Counted from the stretch's first letter, positions 52,243-61,686 are shown. The stretch: 64,000 bases of DNA from Gammaproteobacteria bacterium (GCA_018816095.1 JAHIWP010000078.1:22100-86099); one strand, 5' to 3'. Numbers and translations: made by a program. The notes: generated from the sequence alone by a model not told the origin.

Positions 52243-52920
52243 ATGCTTCGTTTGATTTCCCTGGCCGCCGGCCTCGCCCTCTCCAGCAGCGTCTTCGCCA
52301 TTTCCCTCGCCGACCTCACGCAAAGCGACGCCAGCGGCGGCCTTAAAGATGCCCTCACCCAAGGCGCCAAAGTGGCCGTGCAGCAACTGGGCAAACCGGG
52401 CGGTTTCAGCAACAACCCAGACGTGCGCATCGAACTGCCAGGCAACCTCGGCAAAGCCGCAAAAACCATGAAAATGATGGGCATGGGCGCGCAGGTTGAT
52501 CAGCTCGAAGCGAGCATGAACAAAGCCGCCGAAGCCGCCGTACCGCAAGCCCAGGCGCTGCTGGTGGATTCGGTGAAGAAGATGACCGTGCAGGACGCCA
52601 AAAGCATCCTTAGCGGCCCGCAAGACTCCGCCACCCAGTACCTGAACAAGACCAGCCGCGAGCAGATCCGCGCCAAGTTTCTACCCATCGTCAAACAAGC
52701 CACCGACCAGGTCGGCCTGGCCAAGCAATACAACAGCTTCGCCGGCCAAGCCGCGAGCTTCGGCGTGATCGACGCGAAAAGCGCGAATATCGAAAACTAC
52801 GTGACCGAGCAGGCGCTGGATGGCCTGTTCGCCATGATCGCCGAGCAGGAAGCCAGCATCCGCCAAAACCCGGCTGGTGCGGCGACCAGTTTGGCGAAGA
52901 AGGTGTTTGGGGCGTTGTAA
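52243..52920 (+). CDS. DUF4197 exported protein
   Basis: A 225-residue exported helical protein. Signal peptide 1-19 (MLRLISLAAGLALSSSVFA), then the DUF4197 domain: SGGLKDALTQGAKVAVQQLGKPGGFSNNPDVRI, MMGMGAQVDQLEASMNKAAEAAVPQA, SILSGPQDSATQYLNKTS and YVTEQALDGLFAMIAEQE. Function unknown. AAGGA precedes ATG 52243; an open frame from 52126 is ignored. A strong terminator follows at 52941-52970. Confidence 0.88.
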   Translation: MLRLISLAAGLALSSSVFAISLADLTQSDASGGLKDALTQGAKVAVQQLGKPGGFSNNPDVRIELPGNLGKAAKTMKMMGMGAQVDQLEASMNKAAEAAVPQAQALLVDSVKKMTVQDAKSILSGPQDSATQYLNKTSREQIRAKFLPIVKQATDQVGLAKQYNSFAGQAASFGVIDAKSANIENYVTEQALDGLFAMIAEQEASIRQNPAGAATSLAKKVFGAL

Positions 52921-52940
52921 GAAGGGTTTAGTAGCGGTGA

Positions 52941-52970
52941 AAAAGCCAGACCTTAGGGTCTGGCTTTTTT
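52941..52970 (+). terminator. Terminator after the DUF4197 gene
   Basis: AAAAGCCAGACC-TTAG-GGTCTGGCTTTTTT: a 12-bp stem ending in a T run. Confidence 0.93.
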
Positions 52971-52989
52971 GTCATGGCAACGCACAAGC

Positions 52990-53160
52990 ATCGCGACCGA
53001 GGCCGCTCCTACAGGATTGAGGAAGCCCCGTAGGATGGGTTGAGCAGCGCGATACCCATGCGGTTAATGAATAGTTGGAGATCGCTGCACGCCACCCATC
53101 CTAGGCAGCTAGCCATACTCAATCCGCAACAGTAAAACTCGCGGCTAAAGCCCCTCCCAC
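52990..53160. repeat. Cluster of REP-type palindromes
   Basis: Three elements follow one another: a REP-like unit GCGACCGAGGCCGCTCCTACA ending at 53013, a palindrome with arms TAGGATGGGTTGAGCAGCG (from 53031) and GCCACCCATCCTA (to 53103), and a second REP-like unit TCGCGGCTAAAGCCCCTCC (from 53139). Units ending CCGCTCCTACA are typical Pseudomonas REP sequences. The whole 322-base gap to the next gene otherwise holds only terminators. Confidence 0.75.
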
Positions 53161-53198
53161 TGGATGAACGAGTTCCCCGCCTTCACAAGGCGCAAAAA

Positions 53199-53226
53199 CA
53201 AAACCCCGCCAATCAGCGGGGTTTTG
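53199..53226 (-). terminator. Terminator after the symporter gene
   Basis: ACAAAACCCCGC-CAATCA-GCGGGGTTTTGT, a perfect 12-bp stem; on the minus strand the T run TTTTGTTTTTG follows, so it ends the symporter transcript. Confidence 0.9.
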
Positions 53227-53242
53227 TTAGTCAGCTGCAGGC

Positions 53243-54682
53243 TTATTCGGCCTGCACCACCAGCACGTCATTCTGATTACGACTCCACTGCGGCAGCAGC
53301 GTGCCAATCAGCATGCCGGCCAGGCTAAACAGCAGGCCTGCCAGCTGTGGCGGCCAGAAGGCGGCTTCGCTCCAGGTCAGTTCCAGGTAGATCCACGACA
53401 CCAGACCAAAGGCGATGGCCACTAGCGCGCCCTGGGTGGTGGCGCGCTTCCAGAACAACCCGGCAAACAATGGCACCACAGCTGCCACCAAGGTCACCTT
53501 GTAGGCGTTACCGACCATCTCGTAGATGCTCGCATCCGAGTACAGAGCAAAGCTCAGGGTCGCCACCGCGCACACAAAGATGGTGCAGCGCATCAGCAGC
53601 AAAAACTGCTTGTCGGTGAGCACCGGCAAGAAACGCTTGAGCACGTTCTCAGTCAGGGTCACAGAAGGCGCCAACAGGGTGCCGGAGGCGGTGGACATGA
53701 TTGCCGAGAGCAGCGCGCCGAAGAACATGATCTGGGCGAACAGCGGCGTTTTGTCGAGGATCAGCAGCGGCAGAATCATCTGCGAATCTTCGGCCAGCCA
53801 CTTCTCGACCAGCGCTGGGTCGATCATCGAGGCGGCGTAGACCAAGAAGATCGGCAGCATGCAGAAGCCCAGGTAGAACACCGCGCCGGTCATAGAGGCG
53901 CGCGCGGCAATGTTCTCGCTCTTGGCCGACATCACCCGCTGGTACACGTCCTGCTGGGGGATGGATCCGAGCATCATGGTCACCGCGGCACCGATAAAGG
54001 CGACGATATCCTTGGGCTCGAAGGCGTGCATAAAGGTGAATTTGCCTTCGCTGGCGGCTTTGCTGATCACCAGATCGGCACCGCCGGCCATGTCGCTGAA
54101 CAGCCAGACCAGGTAGATCAGGCCGACAACGATGATGATCATCTGGAAGAAGTCGGTCAGGGCAATCGACCACATGCCGCCAAACAGGGTGTACAGCAGC
54201 ACGATAAAGGTGCCGAGGAACATACCCTGAGTGGTGCTGATGCTGCCGTCGGAGATGACGTTGAACACCAGGCCGAGAGCGATCAGTTGCGCGGCGATCC
54301 AGCCCAGGTAGGACATGACAATGACCAGGCTGATGATCAGCTCGACCTGCGGGCCGAAACGCTTTTTAAAGTAGTCGCCAATGGTCAGCAGGTTCATCCG
54401 GTACAACGGCCGGGCGATGATCAGGCCGACCAGAAACAGGCAGCCGAACGAGCCGAACGGGTCTTCAACGATGCCGGCGAAGCCGTCTTCAAGAAAAGTG
54501 GCGGGAATACCCAGTACGGCCTCGGAGCCAAACCAGGTGGCAAACACCATGGCGGCGACGATGGGGAAACCCATGCTGCGCCCACCGGAGGCGAAGTCGC
54601 GGGTGTTATGCACCCGAGTGGAGGCGTAGAAACCGATGGCGACAGTCACCAGTAGATAGAGTGCAACGAACCAAATCAGCAT
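53243..54682 (-). CDS. Sodium:solute symporter (SSS family)
   Basis: An inner-membrane Na+-coupled importer of about 479 residues with thirteen or so hydrophobic segments. SSS hallmarks are RDFASGGRSMGFPIVAAMVFATWFGSEAVLG at the N-terminus, TLFGGMWSIALTDFFQMIIIVVG, PQQDVYQRVMSAKSE and FFGALLSAIMSTASGTLLAPS. The substrate could be a sugar, amino acid, carboxylate or similar. Start is ATG 54682 or a GTG at 54697. It stands alone. Confidence 0.9.
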   Translation of the reverse strand: MLIWFVALYLLVTVAIGFYASTRVHNTRDFASGGRSMGFPIVAAMVFATWFGSEAVLGIPATFLEDGFAGIVEDPFGSFGCLFLVGLIIARPLYRMNLLTIGDYFKKRFGPQVELIISLVIVMSYLGWIAAQLIALGLVFNVISDGSISTTQGMFLGTFIVLLYTLFGGMWSIALTDFFQMIIIVVGLIYLVWLFSDMAGGADLVISKAASEGKFTFMHAFEPKDIVAFIGAAVTMMLGSIPQQDVYQRVMSAKSENIAARASMTGAVFYLGFCMLPIFLVYAASMIDPALVEKWLAEDSQMILPLLILDKTPLFAQIMFFGALLSAIMSTASGTLLAPSVTLTENVLKRFLPVLTDKQFLLLMRCTIFVCAVATLSFALYSDASIYEMVGNAYKVTLVAAVVPLFAGLFWKRATTQGALVAIAFGLVSWIYLELTWSEAAFWPPQLAGLLFSLAGMLIGTLLPQWSRNQNDVLVVQAE

Positions 54683-54697
54683 GTTTTCCCGTTCCAC

Positions 54698-55006
54698 AGA
54701 CGTCAGTCCACCGCATGCATAGCCCGCGCAAGCTGCGCAGGTCAGAACGATGAGCTACAGGTTTTTGTTATGACCACTGCCGATGGGTAATTGCACGCAC
54801 CCACCGAGGTCGCGCAGTCTGGCAAAAACACAAAATATGTCAAATAAAAACGACAAAGCGTAAGAAAAAAAGCCCAAACCAGTGAAGCGCAGACGGGATA
54901 AAAGACTGTAATCGCTACAGAAAATGCACGGATCTGGCGAGCAACAGTTGCATATTTTTAACAGCCACCGAGCAGCATCGCCTCCAGGGTTCAGTTCAGC
55001 AGGCAG
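54698..55006. other. Intergenic region upstream of the symporter
   Basis: About 310 bases without a gene. The part from 54820 to 54950 is A-rich (AAACACAAAATATGTCAAATAAAAACG and similar on the plus strand). It must contain the symporter promoter. I recognise no operator or RNA gene. A terminator follows at 55007. Confidence 0.5.
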
Positions 55007-55036
55007 AAAAAAGCCAGGCACTGAGGCCTGGCTTTT
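55007..55036 (-). terminator. Terminator after the RND operon
   Basis: AAAAGCCAGGC-ACTGAG-GCCTGGCTTTT, an 11-bp stem. The minus strand continues with TTTTTTCTG, ending the RND pump transcript. Confidence 0.88.
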
Positions 55037-55055
55037 CTTATGCTCAAACGCTGGC

Positions 55056-58000
55056 TCAGCCTGGCTGACGCTCCACTTCCTTGACCCGGAACCAGGCGGC
55101 ATACAACGCAGGCAGGAACAACAAGGTCAGCGCCGTCGCTACGATCAGGCCGCCCATGATGGCCACGGCCATCGGCCCAAAGAACACGCTGCGCGACAGC
55201 GGAATCATCGCCAGCACCGCCGCCAGGGCAGTCAGCACGATAGGCCGGAAACGCCGCACGGTGGCTTCGATAATCGCGTGCCAGCGGTCCATGCCGGCGG
55301 CGATATCCTGCTCGATCTGGTCGACCAAAATCACCGAGTTACGCATGATCATCCCCGACAGGGCGATGGTGCCGAGCATGGCGACGAAGCCGAACGGCTG
55401 ACGGAAGATCAGCAGGAATAACGTCACGCCAATCAAGCCCAGGGGGGCGGTAAGAAACACCATGGCCGAACGCGAGAAGCTCTTCAGCTGCAGCATCAGC
55501 AGGGTCACCACCACCACGATAAACAGCGGTACGCCGGCGTTGACCGACTTCTGCCCACGGCTGGAGTCTTCCACCGTGCCGCCCACATCCAGCCCGTAGC
55601 CGTCGGGCAATTGCGCGCGCACCGGTTCGAGGGTCGGCAGTATCTGCTTAACCAGGCTGGCTGGCTGTTCCTTGCCATACACGTCGGCCCGTACGGTGAC
55701 CGTCGGCAGGCGATTGCGGTGCCAGATGATGCCCTCTTCAAAGCCATATTCCAGGGTGGCGACCTGCGACAGTGGCACGCTGCGGCCATTGTCGGTCGGC
55801 ACGGCCAGGCTCGGCAGCAGGCTCAGCTCCTGGCGCTCGCTCGGAGTGCCACGCAGGAGGATTTCGATCAGCTCATTACCTTCACGGTATTGGCTGACAG
55901 GCGAGCCTGTGAGCGAGCTTTGCAGGAAGCGCGAAAGGTCGGCGGTGCTCACTCCAAGGGCGCGGGCACGCTCTTGGTCGATATTCAGGCGCACCACCTT
56001 GCTCGGCTCTTCCCAATCCAGGTGCACGTTGGCCACATGCGGGTTCTCACGCACTTTATCGGCCACCTGACGGGCCAGCTGACGCACCTCATCAATATGC
56101 TCGCCGGATACCCGGAACTGCACCGGATAGCCCACGGGCGGGCCGTTTTCCAGGCGCGAGATACGCGTGCGCAGGGTCGGGAACTGCTCATGCAGCACAT
56201 CAATCAGCCAGCTACGAATGGCCTCACGGTCTTCGATGCTTTTCGCCAACACGACGAACTGGGCAAAGCTGGCCGCGGGCAGTTGTTGATCCAGCGGCAG
56301 GTAGAAGCGCGGTGAGCCGGTACCGACATAAGCCACGTAGTTATCGATACCTTCACGCCCTTTGAGCAGCGCCTCAAAACGCTTGGCCTGCTCTTCGGTC
56401 GCCGCCAGGGACGCGCCTTCGCTGAGCTTGAGGTCAACCATCAACTCCAGACGACCGGACGCCGGGAAGAACTGCTGCGGGACAAAACGGAACAACAGGA
56501 TCGAGCCAACGAACAGCGCAATAGTCAGCATGATCACCGTTTTACGTCGACGTACGCACCATTCCACTGCTGAACGTACGCGCTGGTAGAACGGCGTGCC
56601 GTAAGGGTCGTGCCCGTCTGCGCTGCCGCCGTGCTTGGCGGCGTGCAGCTTGGCCAAATCGGGCAACAGCTTGGCGCCCAGGTATGGCACGAATACCACG
56701 GCGGCGACCCACGACACCAACAGGGCAATGGTCACCACCTGGAAGATCGAGCGGGTGTACTCGCCAGTGCCGGACTGCGCGGTGGCAATCGGCAGGAAGC
56801 CCGCGGCGGTGATCAGCGTGCCGGTGAGCATTGGGAAGGCGGTGCTGGTCCAGGCAAAACTGGCCGCTTTGATGCGATCAAAGCCCTGCTCCATTTTGAT
56901 CGCCATCATCTCCACGGCAATGATCGCGTCATCCACCATCAGGCCCAGCGCCAGCACCAGCGCGCCGAGGGAGATTTTGTGCAAACCAATGCCAAGGTAG
57001 TACATGACCGCAAAGGTCATCGCCAGCACCAGCGGAATCGACAGCGCCACCACCAGGCCGGTGCGCAAGCCGAGGGAGAAGAAGCTCACCAGCAGGACGA
57101 TGATCACCGCTTCGGTGAGCACCCGAACAAATTCGCCCACCCCGGTTTTTACCGCCGCCGGCTGGTCCGACACCTTGCTCAGTTGCATGCCGGCCGGCAG
57201 GGTTTCCTGCAGACGGGCGAACTCACCCTCCAGCGCTTCACCGAGAACCAAAATATCGCCGCCGGTTTTCATCGAGACCGCCAGACCAATGGCATCCTCA
57301 CCCATAAAACGCATACGCGGCGCGGGGGGATCATTGAAGCCGCGCTTGACCTCGGCCACATCGGAGATGCGGAAGGTGCGATCCGCCACGCGGATCGGGA
57401 AGTTGCGGATTTCATCAACCGATTCGAAACGCCCGGTCACGCGCAGTTGCACGCGGTCGGTGCTGGTTTCAAAGAAGCCAGCCGCCGCTACCGCGTTCTG
57501 CTCTTCCAACGCCTGCTGCACGACGGCCAGCGGCAAGCCGAGGGTCGCCAGCTTGGTGTTGGACAGCTCGATCCATACCTTCTCATCCTGCAGACCGAGC
57601 AGGTCGACCTTACCGACATCCTTGACCCGCTGCAGCTGCAACTGGATGCGGTCGGCATAGTCCTTGAGCACGGCGTAGTCGAAACCTTCACCGGTCAGCG
57701 CATAGATATTGCCGAAGGTGGTGCCGAATTCGTCGTTGTAAAACGGCCCCTGAATGCCCTGCGGCAAGGTGTGGCGGATATCACCAACCTTCTTGCGCAC
57801 CTGATAGAACAGGTCGGGAATATCCACCGAGTGCATGGAGTCACGGGCCACGAAGGTCACCTGGGACTCACCGGGACGCGAGAACGAGATGATTTTGTCG
57901 TACTCGCCAGTCTCCATCAGCTTCTTTTCAATGCGCTCGGTGACCTGTTGGGCCACCTCTTCGGCGCTCGCCCCAGGCCAGTTGGTGCGCACCACCATGG

Positions 58001-58136
58001 CCTTGAAGGTAAAAGGCGGGTCCTCACTCTGACCGAGCTTGGTATAGGACAGCGCGCCGACCACAGCCAACAGCAGCATGAGATACAGCACGATCTGGCG
58101 GTTACGCAGCGCCCAGGCGGACAGGTTGAAATCCAT
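55056..58136 (-). CDS. RND-family multidrug efflux pump, inner-membrane subunit
   Basis: A 1026-residue proton-driven RND pump with the usual twelve-helix and two large periplasmic loop layout. Early MDFNLSAWALRNRQIVLYLMLLL, the helix-4 region GLMVDDAIIAVEMMAI with the proton-relay Asp pair, PMLTGTLITAAGFLPIA and a late LGTIALSGMIMRNSVILVDQIE are visible. It is closest by memory to TriC-type pumps of P. aeruginosa, which use two adaptors; only one adaptor gene is present here, and no outer-membrane channel. It starts five bases after the adaptor gene. Confidence 0.93.
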   Translation of the reverse strand: MDFNLSAWALRNRQIVLYLMLLLAVVGALSYTKLGQSEDPPFTFKAMVVRTNWPGASAEEVAQQVTERIEKKLMETGEYDKIISFSRPGESQVTFVARDSMHSVDIPDLFYQVRKKVGDIRHTLPQGIQGPFYNDEFGTTFGNIYALTGEGFDYAVLKDYADRIQLQLQRVKDVGKVDLLGLQDEKVWIELSNTKLATLGLPLAVVQQALEEQNAVAAAGFFETSTDRVQLRVTGRFESVDEIRNFPIRVADRTFRISDVAEVKRGFNDPPAPRMRFMGEDAIGLAVSMKTGGDILVLGEALEGEFARLQETLPAGMQLSKVSDQPAAVKTGVGEFVRVLTEAVIIVLLVSFFSLGLRTGLVVALSIPLVLAMTFAVMYYLGIGLHKISLGALVLALGLMVDDAIIAVEMMAIKMEQGFDRIKAASFAWTSTAFPMLTGTLITAAGFLPIATAQSGTGEYTRSIFQVVTIALLVSWVAAVVFVPYLGAKLLPDLAKLHAAKHGGSADGHDPYGTPFYQRVRSAVEWCVRRRKTVIMLTIALFVGSILLFRFVPQQFFPASGRLELMVDLKLSEGASLAATEEQAKRFEALLKGREGIDNYVAYVGTGSPRFYLPLDQQLPAASFAQFVVLAKSIEDREAIRSWLIDVLHEQFPTLRTRISRLENGPPVGYPVQFRVSGEHIDEVRQLARQVADKVRENPHVANVHLDWEEPSKVVRLNIDQERARALGVSTADLSRFLQSSLTGSPVSQYREGNELIEILLRGTPSERQELSLLPSLAVPTDNGRSVPLSQVATLEYGFEEGIIWHRNRLPTVTVRADVYGKEQPASLVKQILPTLEPVRAQLPDGYGLDVGGTVEDSSRGQKSVNAGVPLFIVVVVTLLMLQLKSFSRSAMVFLTAPLGLIGVTLFLLIFRQPFGFVAMLGTIALSGMIMRNSVILVDQIEQDIAAGMDRWHAIIEATVRRFRPIVLTALAAVLAMIPLSRSVFFGPMAVAIMGGLIVATALTLLFLPALYAAWFRVKEVERQPG

Positions 58137-58141
58137 CGGGA

Positions 58142-59245
58142 TTACTCCTTGGCCGTCAGTTGAACAATACGGTTATCACGGTCAACCGGACGCACCTGCT
58201 GACCTTCGCGCAGCACCTGGCCACCGGCCGCCACGACCCAATCACTGGCCTGCAAGCCTTCAAGGATCGGCACGGTTTTCTCACCGTAAGCGCCAATGCG
58301 CACACTCGTGCGCTTGAGGGTGGAGTCCTTGGGGTCGACCACCCAGACGTAGGGCTGACCTTTCTCGGCGGTCAGCGCCGACAGCGGCACAGCCAGCGGC
58401 ACTTCACCGTTGTGGGCGATAAACACGCGGGCGCTCTGGCCTAACTCGGCTGGTACCTTACCCTCGGCAAAAGCCACACGAGCAGCAAAGGTGCGCGATT
58501 GCGGGTCAGCCGAGGGCGACATTTCACGGATACGCCCAGGGAAGCGTTGGTCGGGCTGCGACCAGAGTTCGACCGCCACCACCTGGCCAACCTTGAAGCG
58601 TTCGAAGGCTTGCTCCGGCAGATTGATCAATACTTCACGCTCACCATCAGCCGCCAGGGTGAGCACCGTTTGCCCGGCGGCCACCACCTGCCCGACTTCA
58701 ACCATACGCCGCGCGATCACGCCATTTAGAGGCGCGCGCAGCACGGCATAGCCGGCCTGGTTGTTGGCCACGTTGAACTCGGCACGCACCTGATTCAGCC
58801 GTGCCTCGCCGGCGCGGTAGGTGTTTTCCGCGTTATCATACTGCGAGCGGCTAACCAAATTGCGCGCCAATAGGGTTTTGTAACGATCACGCTCGGCCCG
58901 CACCAGTTGCAGATTGGCCTCGGCCGCCGCCAACTGAGCCCGGCTCGCCTCCAGCTGCAGGCGCACATCCTGTGGGTCCAGCTCGGCCAGCGCCTGATCC
59001 TTCTTGACCTGCGCGCCGACATCGACCAACCGTTTGCTCACCTTGCCGCCGATGCGAAAGGCCAGCTCAGGCTCCAGACGCGCACGCACTTCACCGGGGT
59101 AGGCATCCATCAGCTCACCGGCCAACTGTGGCTGCACCACCATGGCCGGGCGGATGGTGACCGCCGCAGGTTCACCATTGCCGCAGGCAGCAAGCAACAC
59201 AATAAGACTGGCAGGCACAGCAACAGACAGGGCATGAAGAAACAT
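58142..59245 (-). CDS. RND pump periplasmic adaptor, lipoprotein
   Basis: Membrane fusion protein linking the RND pump to an outer-membrane channel. The 367-residue product has a lipobox signal (ASLIVLLAAC, Cys near residue 21), then the lipoyl/beta-barrel pattern YPGEVRARLEPELAFRIGGKVSKRLVDVGAQVKKDQALAELDPQDV, an alpha-helical hairpin (EASRAQLAAAEANLQLVRAERDRYKTLLA) and VLRAPLNGVIARRMVEVGQVV. It is the first gene of the efflux operon and is divergent from a TetR-type gene, its likely repressor. Confidence 0.93.
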   Translation of the reverse strand: MFLHALSVAVPASLIVLLAACGNGEPAAVTIRPAMVVQPQLAGELMDAYPGEVRARLEPELAFRIGGKVSKRLVDVGAQVKKDQALAELDPQDVRLQLEASRAQLAAAEANLQLVRAERDRYKTLLARNLVSRSQYDNAENTYRAGEARLNQVRAEFNVANNQAGYAVLRAPLNGVIARRMVEVGQVVAAGQTVLTLAADGEREVLINLPEQAFERFKVGQVVAVELWSQPDQRFPGRIREMSPSADPQSRTFAARVAFAEGKVPAELGQSARVFIAHNGEVPLAVPLSALTAEKGQPYVWVVDPKDSTLKRTSVRIGAYGEKTVPILEGLQASDWVVAAGGQVLREGQQVRPVDRDNRIVQLTAKE

Positions 59246-59277
59246 GATGACTAACCTTTCAGAGGCTTTTGAATATT

Positions 59278-59316
59278 TATACTGGCGGGTATAGTAAAAA
59301 TAGCAAACTCACTAGT
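59278..59316. promoter_or_regulatory. Candidate TetR operator between adaptor and tetR genes
   Basis: A dyad TATAC-N6-GTATA (59278-59293) and, 17 bases on, the palindrome ACTAGT (59311-59316). ATACTGG near 59279-59285 is also repeated inverted as CCAGTAT at 59317-59323. This AT-rich 90-base region carries both promoters, so it is the natural place for TetR binding. Confidence 0.5.
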
Positions 59317-59335
59317 CCAGTATTAAAACCGACCT

Positions 59336-59974
59336 ATGCCGAACAAAATGTTGCCCTATAGCGGCCCTGGCCGACCGAAAGATCTGGCCAAACGCAAAGC
59401 CATTCTGGAGGCGGCGAAGACCCTCTTTCTCAGCAATGGCTATGACGGCAGCAGCATGGATGCGATTGCCGCCGAAGCCGGCGTTTCCAAGCTCACGGTG
59501 TACAGCCACTTCACCGATAAGGAGAAGTTGTTTGCCGAGGCGGTGAAGTCCAAATGTGAGGAGCAACTGCCAACGCTACTGTTCGAACTCAGCGATGACG
59601 TGCCCGTGGAGCAGCTACTGCTGAGCATCGCGCGTGGTTTTAGTGAGCTGATCAACAGCCGTGAGTCGCTGGAGCTGCACCGGGTCATGGTGAGCCGCGC
59701 CGCGCAGGACCCAAAGCTCTCAAAGATGTTTTATGAGGCCGGCCCCCAGCGGGTGCTGCAGGGCATGGCAGAGCTGCTGCGCCAGGCCGACCAGAACGGC
59801 AAGCTGCGTGTGGCTGATCCGCTGAGCGCAGCCGATCAGTTTTTCTGCCTGATCAAGGGCGGCGCCAACTTCCGCCTGCTGATCGGCTGTGGCGAAGCCC
59901 TGCAAGGCGCCGAAGCCGAAGCCTATGTGCGCGATGCGGTCGGGGTTTTCCTGCGCGCGTTCCGCGTCGAGTAG
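59336..59974 (+). CDS. TetR-family repressor
   Basis: A 212-residue TetR-type regulator. The N-terminal helix-turn-helix is RPKDLAKRKAILEAAKTLFLSNGYDGSSMDAIAAEAGVSKLTVYSHFTDKEKLF; the C-terminal ligand domain covers about 80-205. Divergent orientation and the dyads in the shared promoter region suggest it represses the RND efflux genes, and perhaps itself. An alternative start is ATG 59348. Confidence 0.92.
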   Translation: MPNKMLPYSGPGRPKDLAKRKAILEAAKTLFLSNGYDGSSMDAIAAEAGVSKLTVYSHFTDKEKLFAEAVKSKCEEQLPTLLFELSDDVPVEQLLLSIARGFSELINSRESLELHRVMVSRAAQDPKLSKMFYEAGPQRVLQGMAELLRQADQNGKLRVADPLSAADQFFCLIKGGANFRLLIGCGEALQGAEAEAYVRDAVGVFLRAFRVE

Positions 59975-59998
59975 CGAAAAACGCGCGCGGCGACCCGC

Positions 59999-60787
59999 TT
60001 ACTCGCTTGCAGCTTGCAGCTTCTTCTTCGGGTAGATGTCGTAACGGCTGGATTTACCCTCCAGCGCATAACCGGGCTTGGCCCCCTCAATCAGCGGCGC
60101 CTTGCGCGGACGTTTGACCACCACCCGGTGACTGGCCAGGTTCAGCGCTGCTTCGAGCAACGCTGGCGCATCCAGGTCATCACCGACAAAGGGACGGAAC
60201 AGGCGCATCTCCTTTTTCACCAGCGCGCTCTTGTCGCGGTGCGGGAACATCGGGTCGAGGTAGATCACTTGTGGCGGCTCGCCTTGCCAGGCACGCATCA
60301 GCTCGATGGCATTGCCATTCAGCAGTTGCATTTGCGCGGCAATCGGCGCGACCTCGCGGTCCAGCGCCGCGCGTGCCAAACCATCTTCCAGCAACGCGGC
60401 GATCAACGGCTGACGTTCGATCAAGGTCATCTCACAGCCCAAGCTGGCGAGCACAAAGGCATCACGCCCCAGGCCCGCCGTGGCATCCAGCACGCGCGGG
60501 CGCACGCCGGCCTGCACACCGACCGCCTTGGCAATCATCTGCCCACTGCCCCCCCCGAATAATCGCCGGTGCGCCACCGCGCCTTCGACAAAATCCACCT
60601 TAACTGGCCCCGGCGCCTGCGGCCCCAGCTCCACCAGTTGCAAGCCGCCCTCGCCCAGCTGCAGGGCAAACTCACTGTCGCCCTCCAGCGGCAAGCCCAG
60701 GCGCTGTGCCCACTGTTCGGCCGCAGCCTGCAAATGGGGCACCAGGGCCTGCATACGAATTCTGGCTATTAGCCGCTCATCACTCAT
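59999..60787 (-). CDS. rsmJ: RsmJ 16S rRNA (guanine-1516-N2) methyltransferase
   Basis: Methylates guanine 1516 of 16S rRNA using S-adenosylmethionine. The 262-residue product has [24 protein letters not shown], the SAM-binding [19 protein letters not shown] and [21 protein letters not shown] with the catalytic DPMFP motif, all diagnostic of RsmJ. C-terminal Lys-rich tail ([10 protein letters not shown]) is usual. It converges with a TetR-type gene and is divergent from an EF-hand gene. Confidence 0.95.
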   Translation of the reverse strand: MSDERLIARIRMQALVPHLQAAAEQWAQRLGLPLEGDSEFALQLGEGGLQLVELGPQAPGPVKVDFVEGAVAHRRLFGGGSGQMIAKAVGVQAGVRPRVLDATAGLGRDAFVLASLGCEMTLIERQPLIAALLEDGLARAALDREVAPIAAQMQLLNGNAIELMRAWQGEPPQVIYLDPMFPHRDKSALVKKEMRLFRPFVGDDLDAPALLEAALNLASHRVVVKRPRKAPLIEGAKPGYALEGKSSRYDIYPKKKLQAASE

Positions 60788-60893
60788 CAGAAAATGTGCT
60801 CAAAAATCACTCAATTGACCGCCGCTGCGGCCGACAACCTGCCTAAGCGGCATTTTGCCAGACCCGGCAGCATCCAGCCGCACCGAGTTCGCC

Positions 60894-61658
60894 ATGTTCG
60901 ATGTGATTTCTGCCCCACGCAGCGCCGCACCGTCGGCCGCAAACACCAGCTCGATCAGCGAAACGCTGGAGGATGGCAAGCGCGCCTCGCTGAATTACCA
61001 AATTCTGCGGCGCACCCTGCTGCCGGACGAAGTGGCCGATGAACTACCGCCCAGCTCACCCGAACCACCCGACGCGCCACCGAGCGTAACGATCCAAGCC
61101 AGTGATTTTCAGGCATTGGCCAGCCAGCGCGAGCTGGAATTGAACGTCAGCATCAATGCCGAGCCACAGCGGACCGACCCCTTGGCCCTGGACCTGGCCG
61201 GCAATGGCTTTAGTACCAGCGGCCTGAGCCGCACAGTCAGCTTCGACCTGGATGCCGATGGCCAGCTTGAACAAATCAGCGTGCCTACAGGTGATGACGC
61301 GCTGCTGGCACTCGACCGCAATGGCAATGGCCGCATTGACGATGGCAGCGAGCTGTTCGGCGACCAGAACGGCGCTGCTAACGGCTTTGCCGAACTGCGC
61401 AAATACGATGACAACGGCGACGGCCGTATCGATAGCCAGGATGCGATCTTCGAACGCCTGAGCCTGCTGCGTTTTGATAGTCAGGGCCGACAATCCAGCC
61501 AATCGCTGAGCCAAGCAGGCGTCAGCGCCATCGACCTGCAAGCGCGCGACGTGAAGATCGCCCTCGGCGCCTACGATGAAATCGCCCAGCTCGGGCGTTT
61601 CGAATTCGCTGACGGGCGCAGTGGCCAGGCCGCCGATCTGTTATTGGCGCAACGTTAA
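60894..61658 (+). CDS. EF-hand-like calcium-binding protein (RTX-associated module)
   Basis: A 254-residue protein with three EF-hand-type calcium loops: DLDADGQLEQI, DRNGNGRIDDGSELFG and DDNGDGRIDSQDAIF. The block DPLALDLAGNGFSTSGLSRTVSFD... through SELFGDQNGAANGFAEL matches the module that in many large RTX or haemolysin-like exoproteins lies near the repeats, but here it is a free-standing protein without RTX nonapeptides. No signal peptide is seen; the Ser/Ala/Pro-rich N-terminus may be disordered. Start ATG 60894 is a best guess. Confidence 0.75.
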   Translation: MFDVISAPRSAAPSAANTSSISETLEDGKRASLNYQILRRTLLPDEVADELPPSSPEPPDAPPSVTIQASDFQALASQRELELNVSINAEPQRTDPLALDLAGNGFSTSGLSRTVSFDLDADGQLEQISVPTGDDALLALDRNGNGRIDDGSELFGDQNGAANGFAELRKYDDNGDGRIDSQDAIFERLSLLRFDSQGRQSSQSLSQAGVSAIDLQARDVKIALGAYDEIAQLGRFEFADGRSGQAADLLLAQR

Positions 61659-61686
61659 GTACGTCAATGATTATTTTGGCGGCCTG

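Noticed and set aside
56610-58163. 517-codon plus-strand frame opposite the RND pump gene
   Set aside because: Shadow of the RND gene; product very rich in His and Gln, no recognisable domain.
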